Notes: generated from the sequence alone by a model not told the origin. Numbered from the stretch's first letter, positions 1 through 7,288 are shown. The stretch is DNA of 17,490 nucleotides from CAUZIZ01 sp047514575 (GCA_047514575.1 JAKZYH010000160.1:1-17490); one strand, 5' to 3'. Made by a program: numbers and translations.

Positions 1-273
1 GTCGATGTAAGCGGTGCCGAAGAGAACGATCCAATCGACTCCGTCCATACGATCATGCAGGAACTGGAGTTGTACGACGCCGCCCTGCTGGAGAAGCCCC
101 AGATCATCGCAGCATCGAAAATGGACGCAGCCGAACTCAACAGGCTGGAGCGCCTGAGAGAGTACTGCGTCGACAAGCGCCTTCCCTTCAGCCAGATCTC
201 TGCAGCAACGGGCGAAGGGCTGTCTGACCTCAAACAGGCAATTGCCAAGCGGCTGGGAGCGAAGCAAGGGTGA
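1..273 (+). CDS. obgE: Obg family GTPase, C-terminal part (5' end outside window)
   Basis: The frame is open from base 1 and ends at TGA 271-273, giving the last 90 residues of an Obg/CgtA GTPase, a ribosome-associated G protein involved in 50S assembly and stress signalling. Visible parts are the end of the G domain: a VDVS stretch, the LELYDAALLEKPQII segment typical of Obg, the G4 box as SKMD (115-126, where most GTPases have NKxD), and the G5 box as ISAATGEGL. The protein stops right after the G domain, so it lacks the optional C-terminal OCT domain found in some Obg proteins. Its stop overlaps the GTG start of nadD by four bases (270-273), which suggests translational coupling. The glycine-rich Obg fold should lie upstream of the window. 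Confidence 0.9.
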   Translation, partial: VDVSGAEENDPIDSVHTIMQELELYDAALLEKPQIIAASKMDAAELNRLERLREYCVDKRLPFSQISAATGEGLSDLKQAIAKRLGAKQG

Positions 274-950
274 AGCTGGGTATCCTTGGTGGCACCTTCG
301 ATCCCATACACCGGGGTCATACCTTCATCGCGCAGCGCATCATGGAGAGCTTCGGCTTGAACCAGGTGCTCTTCATGGTGTCCAGCCTGCCGCCCCACAA
401 AGAAAGGATCCACACGACTAGCGCTTTCCACCGCTACGCGATGGTGGTCCTCGAACTTCTTCGCGAGGAGGGCCTCTGTGCCTCACTTCTGGAATTGGAG
501 CAGGAGGGTCCCTCTTATACGATCACAACCCTGGAGCGTTTGCGAAATCACTATCCAAATGACCTCTTCTGTTTTATCGCAGGGAGTGACTCACTCAACG
601 AGATTCACCTGTGGAAGGACTATGCTACCCTACTCAGCGAACATTGCTTTGTCTTTGTCCAACGAACCCAATCCGAAGCTGATCTCGAACAACTGAAGAT
701 CAGCGAGGCAGCCAGAACAACCATCAAGGTGGTGTCGGCATCAGACAAACTGATCATCCAGAGAGGTCAGTCTTTTCTCATCAACATAGAAGCCCCTCCG
801 ATCAGCTCGACCAACCTGCGCCGAGCGATCGCAGCCGGGCAGACTCCCGACCCAGAGAGCATCTCTGCATCTGTGCTTCAGTACATCCGAGAGTATAGAC
901 TCTATGAACGAAACCAAAGCCGTGCTGTCGAAAACCTGCAGGCTCATTGA
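270..950 (+). CDS. nadD: Nicotinate-nucleotide adenylyltransferase
   Basis: This 226-residue cytosolic enzyme transfers AMP from ATP to nicotinate mononucleotide to make deamido-NAD, the penultimate step of NAD synthesis. The nucleotidyltransferase signature GGTFDPIHRGH lies at residues 7-17, PPHK at 41-44, the substrate-contact segment FIAGSDSLNEIHLW at about 102-115, and the ISSTNLRRAI motif at 178-187. The start is GTG at 270, overlapping the obgE stop; a GGGAG at 255-259 lies 10 bp upstream. Family members usually end near the YIREYRLY segment. This one continues about 14 residues and overlaps rsfS by 47 bp. Placement between obgE and rsfS is the common bacterial order. Confidence 0.95.
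   Translation: MKLGILGGTFDPIHRGHTFIAQRIMESFGLNQVLFMVSSLPPHKERIHTTSAFHRYAMVVLELLREEGLCASLLELEQEGPSYTITTLERLRNHYPNDLFCFIAGSDSLNEIHLWKDYATLLSEHCFVFVQRTQSEADLEQLKISEAARTTIKVVSASDKLIIQRGQSFLINIEAPPISSTNLRRAIAAGQTPDPESISASVLQYIREYRLYERNQSRAVENLQAH
890..903 (+). promoter_or_regulatory. Small hairpin abutting the rsfS start codon
   Basis: AGAGT (890-894) and ACTCT (899-903) can form a 5-bp stem with an ATAG loop that ends directly at the rsfS ATG (904). No clear Shine-Dalgarno sequence is present, and the site is inside nadD coding sequence. Inference: ribosomes finishing nadD would open the stem, giving translational coupling. A 5-bp stem can also arise by chance. Confidence 0.3.
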
Positions 951-1263
951 CGACAAGCACGGGGAAGGCCTGCTGCTGCTGGATATCTCCAACCTCTCTT
1001 CCTTCAGCGACTTTTTCATCATCTGCCACGGATTCAACGCGAAACAGAACCAGGCCATTTGTGACGAGATACTCACCAGGCTGAAAAAGGAGGACAGCCT
1101 CTTGCCCAGCCATGTTGAGGGCTACCGGCAAGCTGAGTGGATCCTGATCGACTATCTCGAGTTCGTTGTGCACATTTTCTCAGTGCGAGCTCGCGACTTC
1201 TATCAGTTGGAAAAGCTGTGGAGCGACGGTATTCCCTTAGAACCCGCAGCCCTCCAAGCGTGA
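904..1263 (+). CDS. rsfS: Ribosome silencing factor RsfS
   Basis: This 119-residue protein belongs to the RsfS/Iojap/DUF143 family, which binds ribosomal protein uL14 on the 50S subunit and blocks subunit joining when nutrients are scarce. Family landmarks run in order: LLLLDISNLSSFSDFFIICHG (about residues 18-38), the AKQNQAICDEI helix, EGYRQAEWILIDYLEFVVHIF (about 71-91), and RDFYQLEKLWSDG near the end. Length is normal for the family. ATG 904 is the only start that keeps the full N-terminal helix, so the 47-bp overlap with nadD looks real. The gene ends 279 bp before rlmH, although these two genes are often adjacent. Confidence 0.94.
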   Translation: MNETKAVLSKTCRLIDDKHGEGLLLLDISNLSSFSDFFIICHGFNAKQNQAICDEILTRLKKEDSLLPSHVEGYRQAEWILIDYLEFVVHIFSVRARDFYQLEKLWSDGIPLEPAALQA

Positions 1264-1302
1264 CGGTTGGGATCAGGGGTTGCGCCCGCAATAAGAATTC
1301 GC

Positions 1303-1326
1303 ACGTCTAAACGTCTGAGCGTCGCG
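1303..1326. repeat. Short-period ACGTCT repeat, inverted relative to the 1412-1490 repeats
   Basis: Three near-copies of an 8-bp word (ACGTCTAA, ACGTCTGA, GCGTCGCG) lie 40 bp after the rsfS stop. They are in the opposite orientation to the GACGTTCAGACGT words further downstream, so the two blocks could pair across about 90 bp. Directly read; function unknown. Confidence 0.55.
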
Positions 1327-1411
1327 CCTCCCAGATCCTCACAAAACTCAGCTCGACTTGTCAGGCTGGCAGCTATCACGGAGCGCAGCAAACCGGACCA
1401 CAGCTCGGGAC

Positions 1412-1490
1412 CTTCAGACGTTCAGACCTTCAGACGTGCGACCCTCGGACGTTCCGACGTGCGACCCTCGGACGTTCAGACGTGCAACCT
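1412..1490. repeat. Tandem repeat block, 23-bp period, between rsfS and rlmH
   Basis: A 22-base word beginning GACGTGCGACCC starts at 1433 and recurs exactly at 1456. A third, partial copy (GACGTGCAACCT) starts at 1479, so the period is 23 bp over about 2.5 copies. Just upstream, the word TTCAGAC occurs three times (1413, 1421 and 1429). The short open frames across this block (1267-1524 and 1358-1594) are low-complexity translations of the repeat and are not genes. The rest of the 1264-1542 spacer shows nothing recognisable except the rlmH ribosome binding site at its end. Confidence 0.75.
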
Positions 1491-1542
1491 CCACAACGTT
1501 ATTGTTCCGGCGAAGAAAATTTAGTATAAGGAGTTCTTTTCA

Positions 1543-2010
1543 GTGTGGCTCAGGTTCGTGTGGATTGGAGAAACCAAGGATCCCAACCTCCTAACCTTGG
1601 AGGAACGTTATCTGAAGAGGCTCGGATACTTCTTCCGGTGCAGCCGGTCTTTTGTGCCCGAGATCAAACGGGTCCGGCACCAGGAGAAAAGGGCTTTCAA
1701 GCGCGAGGCGTCGCTGCTCGCGGATAAAATATCACCCGATACCTATCTGATAGCTCTTGACGAGACAGGACGCGAATATTCCAGTCCCGACTTCGCCCGC
1801 CTCCTGGAAGGATTGTTGAACCAAGGCAAAGCCGGGATAACGTTTGTGACGGGTGGCTCTAGTGGCCTTCCCGACGAGATCAAGAATGGGGCGAACTTAA
1901 AGTGGTCGCTGAGCAGCTTGACCCTCCCTCACGAACTAGCCCGAGTCGTTCTTCTGGAACAGGTATATCGGGCTGTGACCATTGTCAGTCGCGTTCCTTA
2001 CCATAAGTAA
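1543..2010 (+). CDS. rlmH: 23S rRNA (pseudouridine-1915-N3)-methyltransferase RlmH
   Basis: RlmH is a small SPOUT-class (trefoil-knot) methyltransferase that uses SAM to methylate pseudouridine 1915 in helix 69 of 23S rRNA, acting on assembled 70S ribosomes as a dimer. The 155-residue length equals that of the E. coli enzyme. Motifs are ALDETG (71-76), the SAM-binding FVTGGSSGLP (101-110), the knot helix SLSSLTLPHELARVVLLEQ (122-140), and the C-terminal PYHK. The start is GTG 1543, supported by AAGGAG at 1528-1533 with a 9-bp spacer. A weak TAGTAT sequence precedes it, so a promoter in the repeat-bearing spacer is possible. The dksA-type gene follows 13 bp after the stop. Confidence 0.94.
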   Translation: MWLRFVWIGETKDPNLLTLEERYLKRLGYFFRCSRSFVPEIKRVRHQEKRAFKREASLLADKISPDTYLIALDETGREYSSPDFARLLEGLLNQGKAGITFVTGGSSGLPDEIKNGANLKWSLSSLTLPHELARVVLLEQVYRAVTIVSRVPYHK

Positions 2011-2023
2011 CGGAGGTTTCGGA

Positions 2024-2404
2024 ATGACAGTGAAAGACTCGGACCATTTCAAGAAGAAGGACTTGGACAATTTCAAGAAAACGCTCGAAGAAAAGAAATC
2101 GGAACTGATTCAACTCCTGCAGAAGACCCAGAGTGATGGCCGAGAGATCGATAGCGAGAGCGAGGCGATGGACATCGTCGATAAGGCTTCCAGCTCCTAT
2201 ACCAAGGAGTTCATGTTCAGCCGTAGCAACCAGGAAAGACTCTTCATCCAAGCCATTGAGGAAGCACTGCAGCGAATTGACGACGGCTCCTTCGGAGAAT
2301 GCTCCAATTGCGGTGAAATCGTTAATAAAAAGCGCCTCGAGGCAGTACCTTGGGCCAAGCTCTGTCTCGCCTGCCAGGAGCTTGAAGAACAGGGAAAACT
2401 CTAG
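2024..2404 (+). CDS. TraR/DksA family zinc-finger transcription regulator
   Basis: This 126-residue protein has a coiled-coil N-terminal half (about residues 8-82) and a C-terminal zinc finger with C93 and C96, 17 residues, then C114 and C117. This is the DksA/TraR C4 pattern; such proteins enter the secondary channel of RNA polymerase and modulate initiation, often with ppGpp. The coiled-coil tip reads AMDIVDKAS (48-56) and includes a DxxDxA motif, like the acidic tip of E. coli DksA. The chosen start is ATG 2024 with CGGAGG at 2011-2016 and a 7-bp spacer. A TTG start at 1982 would overlap rlmH and add residues unlike the family. Whether it works like DksA or like the shorter Acidobacteriota/Bacillota relatives cannot be told. 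Confidence 0.9.
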   Translation: MTVKDSDHFKKKDLDNFKKTLEEKKSELIQLLQKTQSDGREIDSESEAMDIVDKASSSYTKEFMFSRSNQERLFIQAIEEALQRIDDGSFGECSNCGEIVNKKRLEAVPWAKLCLACQELEEQGKL

Positions 2405-2438
2405 ATCAGACCCTCGCTTTATTCGTTGATCTTTCACG

Positions 2439-4859
2439 ATGCCCTCAGCTTCACCATCTGACCAGGATCTGCTCGCATTGATGGGATCCGGTGCTACCCT
2501 GGACGCCGTTCGAAAGAAAGCCGGTTTCTCCACCGAACAGTTCGACAACTGGTGGCATCGGCAAATCAAGTCTCGGCTCCCGCACCTCGCCGGCAGTTCC
2601 AATGCTGAGGTGGAAAGTGGAATCGAGATCCTCAGAGACAAGTGGGGAATCCCCCATATTCTCGCCGAGTCGGAACACGACCTTTTCTTTGGCTATGGCT
2701 ACGCCATGGGCCAGGACCGCCTGTGGCAGCTCGACTACTTTCGACGGCAGGCACAGGGTCGACTGTCAGAAATCATGGGGCCCGAAGTCCGACCCAGGGC
2801 AACCGGCGACGCTATCAGCCCTTTCCAACGCGACACGATTGCACGCACCATTGGCTTCCGTCGCATCGCTAGATCCAACCTGAGGAAGCTTCCCTCTGAA
2901 ACCCTGAAAAGACTCCAGTCGTTCTCTGACGGCATCAATGCAGCCAGGCGGGCGGGCGGAGATCGGCTTCCGGTCGAATTTTCCCTGCTCGGCTACGCAC
3001 CCGAGAAATGGATTCCCTTGGATTCACTTAGTATCTGGGTAGAGTTTCAGTACTACCTGACGGTGCGTCTTCCGGTGATCGTTCTTCCCGAGATCGCGCG
3101 CCGAACTCTGGGTGACGGACCCCTTTATGAGGCGTTTCTCACGGTCGAGGCCGGCGACGAGAGCATTCTCCCACCTGGCTCCTATGCGGCTTCGAGGTCA
3201 GTCGCGGAGCCTCCAGGCGAAGTCGTCGGAGACCCGCAAGGACCGGCCGGAAGCAACAACTGGGTGGTTGCCGGTAAACGCTCCGCTTCTGGTGCTCCCC
3301 TGCTGGCCAGCGATCCTCACATCGCCTTCAACGCCGTTTCGTGCTGGTATGAGGCACACCTATCGGGCGCCGGATTCAATCTGGCGGGCGCTGGGTATAT
3401 CGGTGTCCCAGGGGTGATTTTCGGGCGCAATGAGAGGGTAGCCTGGGGAATCACGAACAACATCTGCTCCCAGCGCGACCTCTACCAGGAGAAAGCCAAT
3501 CCCGACCATCCCGATCAGTTCCTTTACGATGGCACTTGGGAGCAAGGTCGAGTCACGGTCGAGCGCATTGCCATCAAGGACGCTGAGCCGGTTGACCTGC
3601 AGGTGCGCTTCTCCCGCAACGGGCCGATCGTCGACGAGATCCTACCCCCGTTGGGAAGAGGTACCGGACCGGTTTCGCTCCGTTGGATCGGAGCAACGTT
3701 CTGTGACGAAGTTACGAGCCTGCTGACTGCCAACCGTGCGACGACCTGCGAAGAGTTTCGCGAGGCCATGAGGGGCTGGCGAGCTCCAACCCTCAGCTGG
3801 TTGTTCGCAGACGAAGACGGTCACATAGGCTACCAATGCGTCGGACGTATCCCCGTGAGGGAGAACTGGAACCGGGGCTACCGTAGGGGTTGGGATCCCG
3901 ACGACCAGTGGAGGTCCCTGATCCCGTTCGACGGCATGCCTGGCCTGTCCGATCCGCCTCATGGGTGGATTCGTACCGCCAACAACCGTCCCGCACCGGA
4001 TGACTATCCCTATCCCCTCTCTGGAACCTGGGCCACCGGGTATCGTGCCCGGCGCATTCGCAACGTCCTCGAGGAGAAAACCGTTCTGTCGCGGGATGAC
4101 TCCTCACGGTTACAGATGGATACCTACTCTATTCGAGCAGAGGAGGTCATTCCGCACCTTCTCGAACTACTGGAGACCATCGAAGACTCGGAGGTCAGGG
4201 AAGCCCTCGAGGTTCTCCGGACCTGGAACCGCCGCATGGACCCCGCTGAAATCGGCGCCGCCATCTTCGAGATCTTTTTCGCAAAATGGGCACAGGCGGT
4301 TGCGCGCCAACGCTTCCAGGGTGACGCGGTCGCAGCAATGGCCGGAGCCTCGGCCGGTCTCTCGGTCCAGCTCCTGGCTGAGGACCTGAGCGGATGGTTT
4401 TCCGGCGCTGACCGGGGCGAGGTCGCCTGCGAGACCCTGAAGGACACCCTGCGCGATCTCAGTGCCCGCATGGGACCAGACATGTCCAGTTGGTCCTGGG
4501 GCCGTATTCACACTGTCGTCCTGGCCCACTGCCTTTCGAACCTGGGTGATCTGGGAAAGCTTCTGGACCGGGGAGGGCAACCCGTGGGAGGGTCTGGCAC
4601 TACCGTCTGCAATACTGGTTATGACCCCACCTACATGGCCGCGATGGGCGCCAACTATCGCCTGGTCGTTGAGGTCGGAAGTGATCCCGCGGTACTCTGG
4701 TCGGTCGACGCCACCGGGCAATCAGGCCATCCCGGCAGTCCCAACTATGCCGACCAGCTCCCAGAATGGCTGGCCTCACGCCGGCACGCTATCCCCCTCA
4801 ATCGCGAGCATGTCCTAACGGAAGCCCGGACCAAGCTGGTTCTTCAGCCGCAGGTGTAG
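2439..4859 (+). CDS. Penicillin acylase family protein (Ntn hydrolase), no signal peptide
   Basis: This 806-residue protein belongs to the penicillin G acylase/cephalosporin acylase/acyl-homoserine-lactone acylase group, which hydrolyse amides after self-cleavage into alpha and beta subunits. The alpha-chain motif WGIPHILAESEHDLFFGYGY starts at 69, followed by AMGQDRLWQLDYFRRQAQGR. The maturation site is G271/S272 in GSNNW: S272 would become the N-terminal nucleophile of the beta chain, followed by LLASDPH (to H294) and WGITNN further on. NNRPAPDDYPYPLSG and GGSGTTVCNTGYDP are late family blocks. Usual family members are exported, but the first 60 residues have no hydrophobic segment and instead look helical (ATLDAVRKKAGFSTEQFDNW, 19-38), so the product is probably cytoplasmic. 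Substrate unknown. It follows the dksA-type gene by 34 bp. Confidence 0.93.
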   Translation: MPSASPSDQDLLALMGSGATLDAVRKKAGFSTEQFDNWWHRQIKSRLPHLAGSSNAEVESGIEILRDKWGIPHILAESEHDLFFGYGYAMGQDRLWQLDYFRRQAQGRLSEIMGPEVRPRATGDAISPFQRDTIARTIGFRRIARSNLRKLPSETLKRLQSFSDGINAARRAGGDRLPVEFSLLGYAPEKWIPLDSLSIWVEFQYYLTVRLPVIVLPEIARRTLGDGPLYEAFLTVEAGDESILPPGSYAASRSVAEPPGEVVGDPQGPAGSNNWVVAGKRSASGAPLLASDPHIAFNAVSCWYEAHLSGAGFNLAGAGYIGVPGVIFGRNERVAWGITNNICSQRDLYQEKANPDHPDQFLYDGTWEQGRVTVERIAIKDAEPVDLQVRFSRNGPIVDEILPPLGRGTGPVSLRWIGATFCDEVTSLLTANRATTCEEFREAMRGWRAPTLSWLFADEDGHIGYQCVGRIPVRENWNRGYRRGWDPDDQWRSLIPFDGMPGLSDPPHGWIRTANNRPAPDDYPYPLSGTWATGYRARRIRNVLEEKTVLSRDDSSRLQMDTYSIRAEEVIPHLLELLETIEDSEVREALEVLRTWNRRMDPAEIGAAIFEIFFAKWAQAVARQRFQGDAVAAMAGASAGLSVQLLAEDLSGWFSGADRGEVACETLKDTLRDLSARMGPDMSSWSWGRIHTVVLAHCLSNLGDLGKLLDRGGQPVGGSGTTVCNTGYDPTYMAAMGANYRLVVEVGSDPAVLWSVDATGQSGHPGSPNYADQLPEWLASRRHAIPLNREHVLTEARTKLVLQPQV

Positions 4860-4862
4860 CTT

Positions 4863-4882
4863 TCACTGGACGTGTTCAGTGA
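4863..4882 (+). terminator. Possible 3' hairpin after the penicillin acylase gene
   Basis: TCACTG (4863-4868) and CAGTGA (4877-4882) form a perfect 6-bp stem with an 8-nt loop, three bases after the stop codon. There is no U-run behind it, so it would be a weak or non-classical terminator, or an mRNA-stabilising 3' hairpin. Confidence 0.3.
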
Positions 4883-4913
4883 GTGTTCGATTGAGGAAAA
4901 CTTCGCGTCAGGG

Positions 4914-4995
4914 CGTGGCGGCGGTCTCCAGGCCGCCGTGCATCGAGCCAAAGGCTCGAAGGAAGAGGACCTTCGGCCTGGAGACCGAAGCCACG
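4914..4995. repeat. 82-bp nested inverted repeat (REP/BIME-like element)
   Basis: The 22-bp arms at 4914-4935 and 4974-4995 are reverse complements with 2 mismatches; the inner 13 bp (4923-4935 against 4974-4986) match perfectly. Inside the loop, CGAGCC (4944-4949) and GGCTCG (4953-4958) form a second perfect hairpin with an AAA loop. It lies in a convergent spacer, the usual place for REP-type elements or small non-autonomous mobile elements. No coding capacity. Copy number elsewhere in the genome cannot be judged from here. Confidence 0.8.
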
Positions 4996-5274
4996 TTTGC
5001 GAATGAAGTTTCAGGTCAGTCCCGCCGCCAGCCGCGCTGGATCATTCAGGTGGAAACTTTTCGGAGTTAACAGAGATCTTGCGTCACTCCGTGGGGAAGA
5101 GTTGTCCGACTCTTTCCTCGGAACTTGGGCTGATATCGCTGATACGCCAAGTCGTTCGCGGCTTCCATCTCAGTCGGATCGCCGAGGGTTGATGGTGGGC
5201 GATCGTTTGGAATTTGGTGCTTGTGATTTGGAGCTTGTTTGTATCTTGTACCTTGGGATTTCCGAAGTTTCAGG
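4996..5274. repeat. Non-coding convergent spacer with 15-bp direct repeats and a T/G-rich degenerate tandem
   Basis: No gene is supported between 4860 and 5274 (415 bp); the short open frames here have no family features. The 15-bp word GAAGTTTCAGGTCAG occurs at 5005-5019 and again at 5264-5278, the second copy touching the last codons of the ComF gene. A small hairpin AAGAGT/ACTCTT lies at 5097-5114. From 5205 to 5262 the sequence becomes a degenerate tandem of 14-16 bp units of the type ATTTGG-GCTTGT. It looks like intergenic repeat debris bracketed by direct repeats. Confidence 0.6.
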
Positions 5275-6078
5275 TCAGCGGTAGAGGAGAGGGACCCGCG
5301 CCAGGGTGAGTACCAGGATTTGTCTGACCTGAGACTCCGACTTCAGGAGGGAGCAGATCTCGCCGACTGTCGTGCCTGTCGTGAAAACGTCATCTATCAG
5401 CAACACATCCTGGCCTGCGAGATGCTCGGCTCTCCTTAGACCAAAAGCTCCACGTAGGTTGCTCTTCCTGGATCGGATGTCCAATCCTAACTGTGGTGCA
5501 GTATTCCTGAGACGGTGCAGCCCTTTGAAGACCCGAATGCCAATTCGGCGCCCCAGAGCACGGCTGAGAAGAAGGGTCTGGTCGAAGCCTCGTTCCAGCT
5601 TGCGCTTTCGATGCAATGGAACCGGAACGATCCAGGCGGGTTGCAGATGCAGCCTGCTCCCTAAGTAGCACCCTTCCAGAAATTTCGCTAGCGGGGACGC
5701 TAGCCGTCGAAATCCATCGAACTTAAAGCTTCGAATCAACGTCCGAAGGCTTCCCTGGTAGGGTCCGTGGGCCCGGGCGAAATCGAAAGGAGGAGGCTGA
5801 GACCTACAGCTCGAGCACACGTTCGACTCTCTTGTCAGACTCCCAGGTAGCGGAATCCCACAGTAGTGGCAGGGTGGGCCGAGCTCGAACCTTCTAACTC
5901 TCATTTGTAGTGGGGCGAGTAGATCGTGATCTCCCGTTGAAAAGCGAGGTATGGCCTCCAGACAGTCCACACACAGCGGACTGGCATCGTCGTTCAGAAC
6001 CCACTTCTCGCAGAGAACACAGCTCTGTGGGAAGAAAAGAGCTTGGCAAGCTTGCAGCAGGATGCGACCAACTCCCAC
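5275..6078 (-). CDS. ComF family protein (phosphoribosyltransferase-like)
   Basis: This 267-residue protein carries the ComF architecture: an N-terminal cysteine-rich region (C20/C23 with C36/C39, then C70/C73 with C88/C91, probably two zinc-binding knuckles) and a type I phosphoribosyltransferase domain with the PRPP-binding loop VLLIDDVFTTGTT at 225-237. VPVPLHRKRKLERGFDQ at about 151-167 is a second family block. Relatives include B. subtilis ComFC and E. coli GntX, linked to DNA uptake; the reaction, if any, is not established. The start is GTG 6078; no ATG exists upstream in frame and this start keeps the first Cys pair. It sits 55 bp downstream of the dehydrogenase gene and is probably co-transcribed with it. 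Confidence 0.9.
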   Translation of the reverse strand: MGVGRILLQACQALFFPQSCVLCEKWVLNDDASPLCVDCLEAIPRFSTGDHDLLAPLQMRVRRFELGPPCHYCGIPLPGSLTRESNVCSSCRSQPPPFDFARAHGPYQGSLRTLIRSFKFDGFRRLASPLAKFLEGCYLGSRLHLQPAWIVPVPLHRKRKLERGFDQTLLLSRALGRRIGIRVFKGLHRLRNTAPQLGLDIRSRKSNLRGAFGLRRAEHLAGQDVLLIDDVFTTGTTVGEICSLLKSESQVRQILVLTLARVPLLYR

Positions 6079-6133
6079 CCACTATCAAACGGCTGCGACC
6101 TGGTCAGCGACGACAGTAATTTCTCCTGGCTGG

Positions 6134-7288
6134 TCAACTTCGGCTTTCCAAAGCCAGTGGTAATCCGTACTTTTCTGATAGAGCACGAAGATCCGCTGCG
6201 ATTGGTCCTGGAATCGGGATTCCCTCACGCTGCCGCTGCTGACTCGTCTCATACTCGATTTCGCCGGGGTAGAGGACTCGCTCCTTTCCAGGCTCAGCAG
6301 GAAAAGAATGGATCGTGCGGATCATCGCATCGAGCCCTCTCTTGAAATCCTTTGCGGATCGAAACAGGTCTAGACGGATGGCGCCGAAGAAGTGAGCATC
6401 CGCGCGCTGTGCATAGCCGGTATCCGTCTCGGAAGAGTCATCAGATTTGAAGAAGTGTCCGTGTGCCTCGGGTGATGGCTCCTCAGCCATCATTTCCGCC
6501 GGATCGAACCAGCCCCCTGAGAGTACGGCACAAAAGATCCCGACCATCAGAGCAAGACCGTAACCCTTATGCCCCCCAAGCTCCCGCGGACCTCCCAGCG
6601 GCAGAAGATAGTAAACCGCATCGGGGTCCGTAGTCGGCTTGTGGTCCCGGTCCAGCGCCCAACCGATCGGAATGGGCTTTCCTGCCTCTTTCATCAGTTG
6701 AATCCGATTGTAGGGGACGATCGAGGTAGCCATATCCAGCAGAAACGGAGGCTCCTCTTCGGTCGGAAACGACACGCTCAACGGATTCGTGGAAAGCATT
6801 GGAGTGGTGCCAAAGGTGGGCAAGAGCCCCTTCTCAGCATCCTGAGGAAGGAAATAACCGGTCATGCTCACGCCGATCATGTCGTGCTCGACTGCCTTCC
6901 TGGCAAAGTATCCAGAAGCTCCCAGGTGATTGGAAGTGTTCATGCTGACGAAGCCCGATCCAGATTCCTGAGCCTTGGCGATGGCACGCCTCATGCCCCA
7001 GCAAGCGGCAGCCAGACCCAGTCCACCACCCGCATTCACACGCGCTGAGATCGGGGTCTCGTGCTCTACCTCAATCTTGGCATCAGGCTTGATCAGGCCC
7101 TCCTCCAATTGCGCCACATAGTACTGTTTCAGGTTTCTCACTCCGTGCGTATCGATCCCATGGAGATTGGCCCAGACCAATACATCGGCTGCATCCTCGG
7201 CCTGGTCCCGAGGAATACCTAGACGTTGGAACACTTTCGTCGAAAAGGTCCTCAACGGATCCGCCTGAATGAAAAGGGTTTCCGTCAT
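6134..7288 (-). CDS. Ldh family NAD(P)-dependent oxidoreductase (malate/L-lactate dehydrogenase type)
   Basis: This 384-residue cytosolic enzyme belongs to the Ldh_2 family, whose members (L-sulfolactate, malate, ureidoglycolate, 2,3-diketogulonate and delta1-piperideine-2-carboxylate reductases) reduce 2-oxo acids or oxidise 2-hydroxy acids with NAD(P). Visible family blocks are ANLHGIDTHGV with H48 (40-50), TSNHLGASGYF (118-128) with H121, MLSTNPLSVSFP (164-175), LLDMATS, and ELGGHKGYGLAL (236-247). Compared with many members it has an insert rich in acidic and phenylalanine residues (about 260-295) before the last domain. The start is ATG 7288 with AGGAG at 7298-7302 and a 9-bp spacer. The exact substrate cannot be read from the sequence. 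ComF follows downstream. Confidence 0.9.
   Translation of the reverse strand: MTETLFIQADPLRTFSTKVFQRLGIPRDQAEDAADVLVWANLHGIDTHGVRNLKQYYVAQLEEGLIKPDAKIEVEHETPISARVNAGGGLGLAAACWGMRRAIAKAQESGSGFVSMNTSNHLGASGYFARKAVEHDMIGVSMTGYFLPQDAEKGLLPTFGTTPMLSTNPLSVSFPTEEEPPFLLDMATSIVPYNRIQLMKEAGKPIPIGWALDRDHKPTTDPDAVYYLLPLGGPRELGGHKGYGLALMVGIFCAVLSGGWFDPAEMMAEEPSPEAHGHFFKSDDSSETDTGYAQRADAHFFGAIRLDLFRSAKDFKRGLDAMIRTIHSFPAEPGKERVLYPGEIEYETSQQRQREGIPIPGPIAADLRALSEKYGLPLALESRS

Noticed and set aside
1412..1490. CRISPR-like array
   Set aside because: The repeats are head-to-tail with no spacers, 23-bp period and only 2.5 copies, and there are no cas genes.
1267..1594. Two short + strand frames between rsfS and rlmH
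   Set aside because: Their translations are repeats of Arg/Ser/Asp/Val residues that come straight from the 23-bp tandem.
1985..2641. 218-residue minus-strand open frame across the dksA-type gene
   Set aside because: It is the reverse shadow of the zinc-finger regulator and of the start of the acylase gene; no ribosome binding site or motif supports it.
4167..4721. 184-residue minus-strand open frame
   Set aside because: It lies inside the penicillin acylase gene, whose late family motifs are read on the + strand.
4997..5284. 95-residue + strand open frame in the repeat-rich spacer
   Set aside because: It crosses the direct repeats and the T/G-rich tandem, has no ribosome binding site, and has no recognisable protein pattern.
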